Assembly (NCBI GenBank): GCA_028015205.1
Contig: JAPWFG010000063.1
Span: forward strand, 1-64,000
DNA from: Mytilisepta virgata
Lineage: Eukaryota > Mollusca > Bivalvia > Mytilida > Mytilidae
Reading direction: 5' to 3'
DNA: 64,000 nucleotides
The notes beneath the pieces were generated by a model. The model was not told the origin of the DNA. It worked only from the letters and a program-made list of their open reading frames with translations, and made no database searches. The position numbers and the translations under genes were made by a program. Below are positions 50,940 to 62,785 of this stretch, in pieces (position 1 is the stretch's first letter; each line of letters starts with the position of its first letter).

Positions 50940-52703
50940 CTAACGTTAATCGAAAACGTCATTTTTAAATTGACTTTAACCTTAACCCTAACCCTCACCT
51001 TAACTCTAACCTTAACCCTAACCCACTGCAAAATCTTTAACCTTAAATAACCTTCAGTATTCTCCTAGGCTAAACCTTTCAGAATACAGCCAAATGTTCT
51101 CGTAATAATACCTAAGGTTAATCGAAAACGTCATGTTTAAATTGACTTTAACCCTTACTCTAACCCTTACCCTAACCTTAACTCTAACTTTAACCCTAAC
51201 CCACTGCAAAATCTTTAACCTTAAATAACCTTCAGTATTCTCCTAGGCTAGACCTTTCAGAATACAGCCAAACGTTCTCGTAATAATACCTAAGGTTAAT
51301 CTAAAACGTCATGTTTAAATTGACTTTAACCCTAATCCTAACCCTAACCCAAACCATAACCTTAACTCTAACCTTAACCCTAACCCACTGCAAAATCTTT
51401 AACCTTAAATAACCTTCAGTATTCTCCTAGGCTAGACCTTTCAGAATACAGCCAAACGTTCTCGTAATAATACCCAAGGTTAATCTAAAACGTCATGTTT
51501 AAATTGACTTTAACCCTAACTTTAACCATTACTTTAACATTAACTCTAACTTTAACCCTAACCCACTGCAAAATCTTTAACCTTAAATAACCTTCAGTAT
51601 TCTCCTAGGCTAAACCTTTCAGAATACAGCCAAATGTTCTCGTAATAATACCTAACGTTAATCGAAAACGTCATGTTTAAATTGACTTTAACCTTAACCC
51701 TAACCCTCACCTTAACTCTAACCTTAACCCTAACCGACTGCAAAATCTTTAACCTTAAATAACCTTCAGTATTCTCCTAGGCTAAACCTTTCAGAATACA
51801 GCCAAATGTTCTCGTAATAATACCTAAGGTTAATCGAAAACGTCATGTTTAAATTGACTTTAACCCTTACTCTAACCCTTACCCTAACCTTAACTCTAAC
51901 TTTAACCCTAACCCACTGCAAAATCTTTAACCTTAAATAACCTTCAGTATTCTCCTAGGCTAGACCTTTCAGAATACAGCCAAACGTTCTCGTAATAATA
52001 CCTAAGGTTAATCGAAAACGTCATGACTGTTTAAATTGACTTTAACCCTAACCCTCACCCTAACCCTAACATTAACTCTAACCTTAACACACTGCAAAAT
52101 CTTTAACCTTAAATAACCTTCAGTATTCCCCTAGGCTAAACCTTTCAAAATACAGCCAAATGTTCTCGTAATAATACGTAAGGTTAATCGAAAACGTCAT
52201 GTTTAAATTGACTTTAACCCTAATCCTAACCCTCACCCAAACAATAACCTTAACTCTAACCTCAACCCTAACCCACTGCAAAATCTTTAACCTTAAATAA
52301 CCTTCAGTATTCTCCTAGGCTAAACCTTTCAGAATACAGCCAAATGTTCTCGTAATAATACCTAAGGTTAATCGAAAACGTCATGACTGTTTAAATTGAC
52401 TTTAACCCTAACCCTCACCCTAACCCTAACATTAACTCTAACCTTAACCCACTGCAAAATCTTTAACCTTAAATAACCTTCAGTACTCTCCTAGGCTAAA
52501 CCTTTCAGAATACAGCCAAATGTTCTCGTAATAATACCTAAGGTTAATCGTAAACCTCATGTTTAAATTGACTTGAACCCTAACCCTAACCTTAACTCTA
52601 ACCTTAAACCTAACCAACTGCAAAATCTTGAACCTTAAATAACCTTCAGTATTCTCCTAGGCTAAACCTTTCAGAATACAGCCAAATGTTCTCGTAATAA
52701 TAC
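50940..52703 (+). repeat. 11-monomer cassette lacking one CCCAAACCATAACC monomer (1,764 bp)
   Basis: Has the 712-bp step (50,940 to 51,652). Near 51,980 a CTAGACC/CAAACG monomer passes directly into TAATCGAAAACGTCATGACTG, skipping the expected monomer. The first base variants are CTATGCTAAACC and CGTCATTTTTAAATTG near 50,893-50,965. Confidence 0.78.
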
Positions 52704-54490
52704 CTAACGTTAATCGAAAACGTCATGTTTAAATTGACTTTAACCTTAACCCTAACCCTCACCTTAACTCTAACCTTAACCCTAACCCACTGCAAAATCT
52801 TTAACCTTAAATAACCTTCAGTATTCTCCTAGGCTAAACCTTTCAGAATACAGCCAAATGTTCTCGTAATAATACCTAAGGTTAATCGAAAACGTCATGT
52901 TTAAATTGACTTTAACCCTTACTCTAACCCTTACCCTAACCTTAACTCTAACTTTAACCCTAACCCACTGCAAAATCTTTAACCTTAAATAACCTTCAGT
53001 ATTCTCCTAGGCTAGACCTTTCAGAATACAGCCAAACGTTCTCGTAATAATACCTAAGGTTAATCTAAAACGTCATGTTTAAATTGACTTTAACCCTAAT
53101 CCTAACCCTAACCCAAACCATAACCTTAACTCTAACCTTAACCCTAACCCACTGCAAAATCTTTAACCTTAAATAACCTTCAGTATTCTCCTAGGCTAGA
53201 CCTTTCAGAATACAGCCAAACGTTCTCGTAATAATACCTAAGGTTAATCTAAAACGTCATGTTTAAATTGACTTTAACCCTAACTTTAACCATTACTTTA
53301 ACATTAACTCTAACTTTAACCCTAACCCACTGCAAAATCTTTAACCTTAAATAACCTTCAGTATTCTCCTAGGCTAAACCTTTCAGAATACAGCCAAATG
53401 TTCTCGTAATAATACCTAACGTTAATCGAAAACGTCATGTTTAAATTGACTTTAACCTTAACCCTAACCCTCACCTTAACTCTAACCTTAACCCTAACCC
53501 ACTGCAAAATCTTTAACCTTAAATAACCTTCAGTATTCTCCTAGGCTAAACCTTTCAGAATACAGCCAAATGTTCTCGTAATAATACCTAAGGTTAATCG
53601 AAAACGTCATGTTTAAATTGACTTTAACCCTTACTCTAACCCTTACCCTAACCTTAACTCTAACTTTAACCCTAACCCACTGCAAAATCTTTAACCTTAA
53701 ATAACCTTCAGTATTCTCCTAGGCTAGACCTTTCAGAATACAGCCAAACGTTCTCGTAATAATACCTAAGGTTAATCTAAAACGTCATGTTTAAATTGAC
53801 TTTAACCCTAATCCTAACCCTAACCCAAACCATAACCTTAACTCTAACCTTAACCCTAACGCACTGCAAAATCTTTAACCTTAAATAACCTTCAGTATTC
53901 TCCTAGGCTAAACCTTTCAAAATACAGCCAAATGTTCTCGTAATAATACCTAAGGTTAATCGAAAACGTCATGACTGTTTAAATTGACTTTAACCCTAAC
54001 CCTCACCCTAACCCTAACATTAACTCTAACCTTAACACACTGCAAAATCTTTAACCTTAAATAACCTTCAGTATTCCCCTAGGCTAAACCTTTCAAAATA
54101 CAGCCAAATGTTCTCGTAATAATACGTAAGGTTAATCGAAAACGTCATGTTTAAATTGACTTTAACCCTAATCCTAACCCTAACCCAAACAATAACCTTA
54201 ACTCTAACCTCAACCCTAACCCACTGCAAAATCTTTAACCTTAAATAACCTTCAGTATTCTCCTAGGCTAAACCTTTCAGAATACAGCCAAATGTTCTCG
54301 TAATAATACCTAAGGTTAATCGAAAACGTCATGACTGTTTAAATTGACTTTAACCCTAACCCTCACCCTAACCCTAACATTAACTCTAACCTTAACCCAC
54401 TGCAAAATCTTTAACCTTAAATAACCTTCAGTATTCTCCTAGGCTAAACCTTTCAGAATACAGCCAAATGTTCTCGTAATAATACCTAAG
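52704..54490 (+). repeat. 11-monomer cassette, near-complete
   Basis: Standard order with the 712-bp step (52,704 to 53,416) through the second CATGACTG monomer. In place of the closing CGTAAACCTCATG monomer a third CATGACTG monomer follows at 54,507, marking a recombination joint between cassettes. Confidence 0.78.
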
Positions 54491-56793
54491 GTTAATCGAA
54501 AACGTCATGACTGTTTAAATTGACTTTAACCCTAACCCTCACCCTAACCCTAACATTAACTCTAACCTTAACCCACTGCAAAATCTTTAACCTTAAATAA
54601 CCTTCAGTATTCTCCTAGGCTAGACCTTTCAGAATACAGCCAAACGTTCTCGTAATAATACCTAAGGTTAATCTAAAACGTCATGTTTAAATTGACTTTA
54701 ACCCTAATCCTAACCCTAACCCAAACCATAACCTTAACTCTAACCTTAACCCTAACCCACTGCAAAATCTTTAACCTTAAATAACCTTCAGTATTCTCCT
54801 AGGCTAGACCTTTCAGAATACAGCCAAACGTTCTCGTAATAATACCTAAGGTTAATCTAAAACGTCATGTTTAAATTGACTTTAACCCTAACTTTAACCA
54901 TTACTTTAACATTAACTCTAACTTTAACCCTAACCCACTGCAAAATCTTTAACCTTAAATAACCTTCAGTATTCTCCTAGGCTAAACCTTTCAGAATACA
55001 GCCAAATGTTCTCGTAATAATACCTAACGTTAATCGAAAACGTCATGTTTAAATTGACTTTAACCTTAACCCTAACCCTCACCTTAACTCTAACCTTAAC
55101 CCTAACCCACTGCAAAATCTTTAACCTTAAATAACCTTCAGTATTCTCCTAGGCTAAACCTTTCAGAATACAGCCAAATGTTCTCGTAATAATACCTAAG
55201 GTTAATCGAAAACGTCATGTTTAAATTGACTTTAACCCTTACTCTAACCCTTACCCTAACCTTAACTCTAACTTTAACCCTAACCCACTGCAAAATCTTT
55301 AACCTTAAATAACCTTCAGTATTCTCCTAGGCTAGACCTTTCAGAATACAGCCAAACTTTCTCGTAATAATACCTAAGGTTAATCGAAAACGTCATGTTT
55401 AAATTGACTTAACCCTAATCCTAGCCCTAACCCAAACCATAACCTTAACTCTAACCTTAACCGTAGCGCACTGCAAAATCTTTAACCTTAAATAACCTTC
55501 AGTATTCTCCTAGGCTAAACCTTTCAGAATACAGCCAAATGTTCTCGTAATAATACCTAAGGTTAATCGAAAACGTCACGACTGTTTAAATTGACTGTAA
55601 CCCTAACACTCACCCTAACCCTAACATTAACTCTAACCTTAACACACTGCAAAATCTTTAACCTTAAATAACTTTCAGTATTCTCCTAGGCTAAACCTTT
55701 CAGAATACAGCCAAATGTTCTCGTAATAATACCTAAGGTTAATCGAAAACGTCATGTTTCAATTGACTTGAACCCTAACTCTAACCTTACCCTAACCTTA
55801 ACTCTAACTTTAACCCTAACCCACTGCAAAATCTTTAACCTTAAATAACCTTCAGTATTCTCCTAGGCTAAACCTTTCAGAATACAGCCAAATGTTCTCG
55901 TAATAATACCTAAGGTTAATCGAAAACGTCATCTTTAAATTGACTTTAACCCTAACCATAACCCTAACCCTAACCTTAACTCTAACCTTAACCCTAACCC
56001 AATGCAAAATCTTTAACCTTAAATAACCTTCAGTATTCTCCTAGGGTAAACTTTTAAGAATACAGCCAAATGTTCTCGTAATAATACCTTAGGTTAATCG
56101 AGAACGTCATGTCTAGATTGTCTTTAACCCTAACCCTAACCCTAACCCTAACCCTAACTCTAACCTTAACCCTAACCCACTGCAAAATCTTTAACCTTAA
56201 ATAACCTTCAGTATTCTCCTAGGCTAAACCTTTCAGAATACAGCCAAATGTTCTCGTAATAATACCTAACGTTAATCGAAAACGTCATGTTTAAATTGAC
56301 TTTAACCTTAACCCTAACCCTAACCTTAACTCTAACCTTAACCCTAACCCACTGCAAAATCTTTAACCTTAAATAACCTTCAGTATTCCCCTAGGCTAAA
56401 CCTTTCAGAATACAGCCAAATGTTCTCGTAATAATACCTAAGGTTAATCGAAAACGTCATGTTTAAATTGACTTTAACCCTTACTCTAACCCTTACCCTA
56501 ACCTTAACTCTAACTATAACCCTAACCCACTGCAAAATCTTTAACCTTAAATAACCTTCAGTATTCTCCTAGGCTAGACCTTTCAGAATACAGCCAAACG
56601 TTCTCGTAATAATACCTAAGGTTAATCTAAAACGTCATGTTTAAATTGACTTTAACCCTAACTTTAACCATTACTTTAACATTAACTCTAACTTTAACCC
56701 TAACCCACTGCAAAATCTTTAACCTTAAATAACCTTCAGTATTCTCCTAGGCTAAACCTTTCAGAATACAGCCAAATGTTCTCGTAATAATAC

Positions 56794-58741
56794 CTAACGT
56801 TAATCGAAAACGTCATGTTTAAATTGACTTTAACCTTAACCCTAACCCTCACCTTAACTCTAACCTTAACCCTAACCCACTGCAAAATCTTTAACCTTAA
56901 ATAACCTTCAGTATTCTCCTAGGCTAAACCTTTCAGAATACAGCCAAATGTTCTCGTAATAATACCTAAGGTTAATCGAAAACGTCATGTTTAAATTGAC
57001 TTTAACCCTTACTCTAACCCTTACCCTAACCTTAACTCTAACTTTAACCCTAACCCACTGCAAAATCTTTAACCTTAAATAACCTTCAGTATTCTCCTAG
57101 GCTAGACCTTTCAGAATACAGCCAAACGTTCTCGTAATAATACCTAAGGTTAATCTAAAACGTCATGTTTAAATTGACTTTAACCCTAATCCTAACCCTA
57201 ACCCAAACCATAACCTTAACTCTAACCTTAACCCTAACCCACTGCAAAATCTTTAACCTTAAATAACCTTCAGTATTCTCCTAGGCTAGACCTTTCAGAA
57301 TACAGCCAAACGTTCTCGTAATAATACCTAAGGTTAATCTAAAACGTCATGTTTAAATTGACTTTAACCCTAACTTTAACCATTACTTTAACATTAACTC
57401 TAACTTTAACCCTAACCCACTGCAAAATCTTTAACCTTAAATAACCTTCAGTATTCTCCTAGGCTAAACCTTTCAGAATACAGCCAAATGTTCTCGTAAT
57501 AATACCTAACGTTAATCGAAAACGTCATGTTTAAATTGACTTTAACCTTAACCCTAACCCTCACCTTAACTCTAACCTTAACCCTAACCCACTGCAAAAT
57601 CTTTAACCTTAAATAACCTTCAGTATTCTCCTAGGCTAAACCTTTCAGAATACAGCCAAATGTTCTCGTAATAATACCTAAGGTTAATCGAAAACGTCAT
57701 GTTTAAATTGACTTTAACCCTTACTCTAACCCTTACCCTAACCTTAACTCTAACTTTAACCCTAACCCACTGCAAAATCTTTAACCTTAAATAACCTTCA
57801 GTATTCTCCTAGGCTAGACCTTTCAGAATACAGCCAAACGTTCTCGTAATAATACCTAAGGTTAATCTAAAACGTCATGTTTAAATTGACTTTAACCCTA
57901 ATCCTAACCCTAACCCAAACCATAACCTTAACTCTAACCTTAACCCTAACGCACTGCAAAATCTTTAACCTTAAATAACCTTCAGTATTCTCCTAGGCTA
58001 AACCTTTCAAAATACAGCCAAATGTTCTCGTAATAATACCTAAGGTTAATCGAAAACGTCATGACTGTTTAAATTGACTTTAACCGTAACCCTCACCCTA
58101 ACCCTAACATTAACTCTAACCTTAACACACTGCAAAATCTTTAACCTTAAATAACCTTCAGTATTCCCCTAGGCTAAACCTTTCAAAATACAGCCAAATG
58201 TTCTCGTAATAATACGTAAGGTTAATCGAAAACGTCATGTTTAAATTGACTTTAACCCTAATCCTAACCCTCACCCAAACAATAACCTTAACTCTAACCT
58301 CAACCCTAACCCACTGCAAAATCTTTAACCTTAAATAACCTTCAGTATTCTCCTAGGCTAAACCTTTCAGAATACAGCCAAATGTTCTCGTAATAATACC
58401 TAAGGTTAATCGAAAACGTCATGACTGTTTAAATTGACTTTAACCCTAACCCTCACCCTAACCCTAACATTAACTCTAACCTTAACCCACTGCAAAATCT
58501 TTAACCTTAAATAACCTTCAGTATTCTCCTAGGCTAAACCTTTCAGAATACAGCCAAATGTTCTCGTAATAATACCTAAGGTTAATCGTAAACCTCATGT
58601 TTAAATTGACTTGAACCCAAACCCTAACCTTAACTCTAACCTTAAACCTAACCAACTGCAAAATCTTGAACCTTAAATAACCTTCAGTATTCTCCTAGGC
58701 TAAACCTTTCAGAATACAGCCAAATGTTCTCGTAATAATAC
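56794..58741 (+). repeat. 1,948-bp, 11-monomer cassette (second complete copy)
   Basis: Same order and total length as 38,414-40,361, with the 712-bp step at 57,506. Among the few differences from other copies is TAACCGTAACCCTCACC at about 58,082. It is followed directly by a shortened cassette. Confidence 0.83.
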
Positions 58742-60330
58742 CTAACGTTAATCGAAAACGTCATGTTTAAATTGACTTTAACCTTAACCCTAACCCTCAC
58801 CTTAACTCTAACCTTAACCCTAACCCACTGCAAAATCTTTAACCTTAAATAACCTTCAGTATTCTCCTAGGCTAAACCTTTCAGAATACAGCCAAATGTT
58901 CTCGTAATAATACCTAAGGTTAATCGAAAACGTCATGTTTAAATTGACTTTAACCCTTACTCTAACCCTTACCCTAACCTTAACTCTAACTTTAACCCTA
59001 ACCCACTGCAAAATCTTTAACCTTAAATAACCTTCAGTATTCTCCTAGGCTAGACCTTTCAGAATACAGCCAAACGTTCTCGTAATAATACCTAAGGTTA
59101 ATCTAAAACGTCATGTTTAAATTGACTTTCACCCTAATCCTAACCCTAACCCAAACCATAACCTTAACTCTAACCTTAACCCTAACCCACTGCAAAATCT
59201 TTAACCTTAAATAACCTTCAGTATTCTCCTAGGCTAGACCTTTCAGAATACAGCCAAACGTTCTCGTAATAATACCCAAGGTTAATCTAAAACGTCATGT
59301 TTAAATTGACTTTAACCCTAACTTTAACCATTACTTTAACATTAACTCTAACTTTAACCCTAACCCACTGCAAAATCTTTAACCTTAAATAACCTTCAGT
59401 ATTCTCCTAGGCTAAACCTTTCAGAATACAGCCAAATGTTCTCGTAATAATACCTAACGTTAATCGAAAACGTCATGTTTAAATTGACTTTAACCTTAAC
59501 CCTAACCCTCACCTTAACTCTAACCTTAACCCTAACCCACTGCAAAATCTTTAACCTTAAATAACCTTCAGTATTCTCCTAGGCTAAACCTTTCAGAATA
59601 CAGCCAAATGTTCTCGTAATAATACCTAAGGTTAATCGAAAACGTCATGACTGTTTAAATTGACTTTAACCCTAACCCTCACCCTAACCCTAACATTAAC
59701 TCTAACCTTAACACACTGCAAAATCTTTAACCTTAAATAACCTTCAGTATTCCCCTAGGCTAAACCTTTCAAAATACAGCCAAATGTTCTCGTAATAATA
59801 CGTAAGGTTAATCGAAAACGTCATGTTTAAATTGACTTTAACCCTAATCCTAACCCTAACCCAAACAATAACCTTAACTCTAACCTCAACCCTAACCCAC
59901 TGCAAAATCTTTAACCTTAAATAACCTTCAGTATTCTCCTAGGCTAAACCTTTCAGAATACAGCCAAATGTTCTCGTAATAATACCTAAGGTTAATCGAA
60001 AACGTCATGACTGTTTAAATTGACTTTAACCCTAACCCTCACCCTAACCCTAACATTAACTCTAACCTTAACCCACTGCAAAATCTTTAACCTTAAATAA
60101 CCTTCAGTATTCTCCTAGGCTAAACCTTTCAGAATACAGCCAAATGTTCTCGTAATAATACCTAAGGTTAATCGTAAACCTCATGTTTAAATTGACTTGA
60201 ACCCAAACCCTAACCTTAACTCTAACCTTAAACCTAACCAACTGCAAAATCTTGAACCTTAAATAACCTTCAGTATTCTCCTAGGCTAAACCTTTCAGAA
60301 TACAGCCAAATGTTCTCGTAATAATACCTT
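58742..60330 (+). repeat. 11-monomer cassette lacking two monomers
   Basis: Runs normally to the second CTAACGTTAATCG monomer (59,454), then passes straight to CATGACTG (59,648), skipping the CCCTTACTC and CCCAAACCATAACC types. It then ends normally with CGTAAACCTCATG at about 60,172. Confidence 0.8.
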
Positions 60331-62785
60331 AGGTTAATCGAGAACGTCATGTTTAAATTGACTTAAACCCTAACTCTAACCCTAACCATAACCTTAACTC
60401 TAACCTTAACCCTAACCCACTGCAAAATCTTTAACCTTAAATAACCTTCAGTATTCTCCTAGGCTAAACCTTTCAGAATACAGCCAAATGTTCTCGTAAT
60501 AATACCTAAGGTTAATCGAAAACGTCATGTTTAAATTGATTTTAACCCTAACTCTAACCCTTACTCTAAACTTAACCCTAACTTTAATCCTAACACACTG
60601 CAAAATCTTTAACCTTAAACAACCTTCAGTATTCTCCTAGGCTAAACCTTTCAGAATACAGCCAAATGTTCTCGTAATAATACCTAAGGTTAATCAAAAA
60701 CGTCATGTTTAAATTGACTTTTATCCTAACCGTAACCCTGACCTTAACTCTAAACTTAACCCTAACCCACTGCAAAATCTTTAACCTTAAATAACCTTCA
60801 GTATTCTCCTAGGCTAAACCTTTCAGAATACAGCCAAATGTTCTCGTAATACTACCTAAGGTTAATCGAAAACGTCATTTTAAATTGACTTTAACCCTAA
60901 CTCTAAACCTTACCCTAACCTTAACTCTAACTTGAACCCCAACCTACTGCAAAATCTTTAACCTTAAATAACCCTCAGTATTCTCCTAGGCTAAACCTTT
61001 CAGAATACAGCCAAATGTTCTCGTAATAATACCTAAGGTTAATCGAAAACGTCATGTTTAAATTGACTTAAACCCTAACTCTAACCCTAACCCTAACCTT
61101 AACTCTAACTTTAAACCTAACCCACTGAAAAATCTTTAACCTTAAATAACCTTCAGTATTCCCCTAGGCTAAACCTTTCAGAATACAGCCAATTGTTCTC
61201 GTAATAATACCTAAGGTTAACCGAAAACGTCATGTTTAAATTGACTTTAACCCTAACCCTAACCCTAACATTAACTCTAACCTTATCCCACTGCAAAATC
61301 TTTAACCTTAAATAACCTTCAGTATTCTCTTAGGCTATACCTTTCAGAATACAGCCAAATGTTCTCGTAATAATACCTAAGGTTAATCGAAAACGTCATG
61401 TTTAAATTGACTTTAACCTTAACCCTAACCCTAACCTTAACTCTAACCTTAACCCTATCCCACTGCAAAATCTTTAACGTTAAATAACCTTCAGTATTCT
61501 CCTAGGCTAAACCTTTCAGAATACAACCAAATGTTCTCGTATTAATACCTAAGGTTAATCGAAAACGTCATGTTCAAATTGACTTTAACCCTAACCCTAA
61601 CCCTAACCTTAACTCTAAACTTAACCCTAACCCACTGCAAAATCTTTAACCTTAAATAACCTTCAGTATTTTCCTAGGCTGAACCTTTCAGAATGCAGCC
61701 AAATGTTCTCGTAATAATACCTAAGGTTCATCGAAAACCTCATGTTTAAATTGACTTTGACCCTAACCATAACCCTTACCTTAACATTAACTCTAACCTT
61801 TACCCATAGCAAAATCTTTAACCTTAAATAACCTTCAGTATTCTCCTAGGCTAAATCTTTCAGAATACAGCCAAATGTTCTCGTAATAATACCTAAAGTT
61901 AATCTAAAACGTCATGTTTGAATTGACTTTAACCCAAACCCTAACCTTAACTCTAACCTTAAACCTAACCAACTGCAAAATCTTTAACCTTAAATAACCT
62001 TCAGTATTCTCCTAGGCTAAACCTTTCAGAATACAGCCAAATGTTCTCGTAATAATACCTAACGTTAATCGCAAACGTCATGTTTAAATTGACTTTAACC
62101 TTAACCCTAACCCTCACCTTAACTCTAACCTTAACCCTAACCCACTGCAAAATCTTTAACTTTAAATAACCTTCAGTATTCTCCTAGGCTAAACCTTTCA
62201 GAATACAGCCAAATGTTCTCGTAATAATACCTAAGGTTAATCAAAAACGTCTTGTTTAAATTGACTCTAACCCTAACCCTAAACCTAACCCTAAACCTAA
62301 CCCTAACCCTAATCTTAACTCTAACCTTAAGCTCAACCCACTGCAAAATCTTTAACCTTAAATAACCTTCAGTATTCTTTTAGGCTAAACCTTTCAGAAT
62401 ACAGTCAAATAATCTCGTCAGAATACCTAAGGTTAATCGAAAACGTCATGTTTAAATTGACTTTAACCCTAACCCTAACCCTAACCCTAACCTTAACTCT
62501 AACTTTAACCCTAACTCACTGCAAAAACTTTAACCTTAAATAACCTTCAGTATTCTCCTAGGCTAAACCTTTCAGAATACAGCTAAATGTTCTCGTAATA
62601 ATACCTAAGGTTAATCGAAAACGTCATGTTTAAATTTACTTTAACCCTAACCCTAACCCTAACCTTAACTCTAACCTTAACCCTAACCCACTGCAAAATC
62701 TTTAACCTTAAATAACCTTCAGTATTCTCCTAGGCTAAACCTTTCAGAATACAGCCAAATGTTCTCGTAATAATACCTAAGGTTA

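Larger units (their letters stand above)
48876..54750 (+). repeat. Superunit 2 (truncated, about 5.9 kb)
   Basis: Parallels superunit 1 at an offset of 8,125 bp at first, then 8,101 after a 24-bp deletion near 50,136 and 8,083 by 52,704. It contains cassettes at 50,940 (lacking the second CCCAAACCATAACC monomer) and 52,704, then breaks off into an extra CATGACTG monomer (54,507) before the next superunit. The mixed-monomer tail of superunit 1 is absent. Confidence 0.8.
54751..62785 (+). repeat. Superunit 3 (about 8.0 kb)
   Basis: Matches about 40,800-48,850 at 13,950 bp (41,074 to 55,024; TGTCTAGATT 42,161 to 56,110), rising to 14,121 bp (44,621 to 58,742) and settling at 13,934-13,935 bp (46,602 to 60,537; 48,701 to 62,635). 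The shifts are whole-monomer differences. One TTTAAATAGAC monomer present near 47,640 is missing here, and one CGTCATTTTAAATTG monomer (60,880) is extra. Identity ends at about 62,786. Confidence 0.83.
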
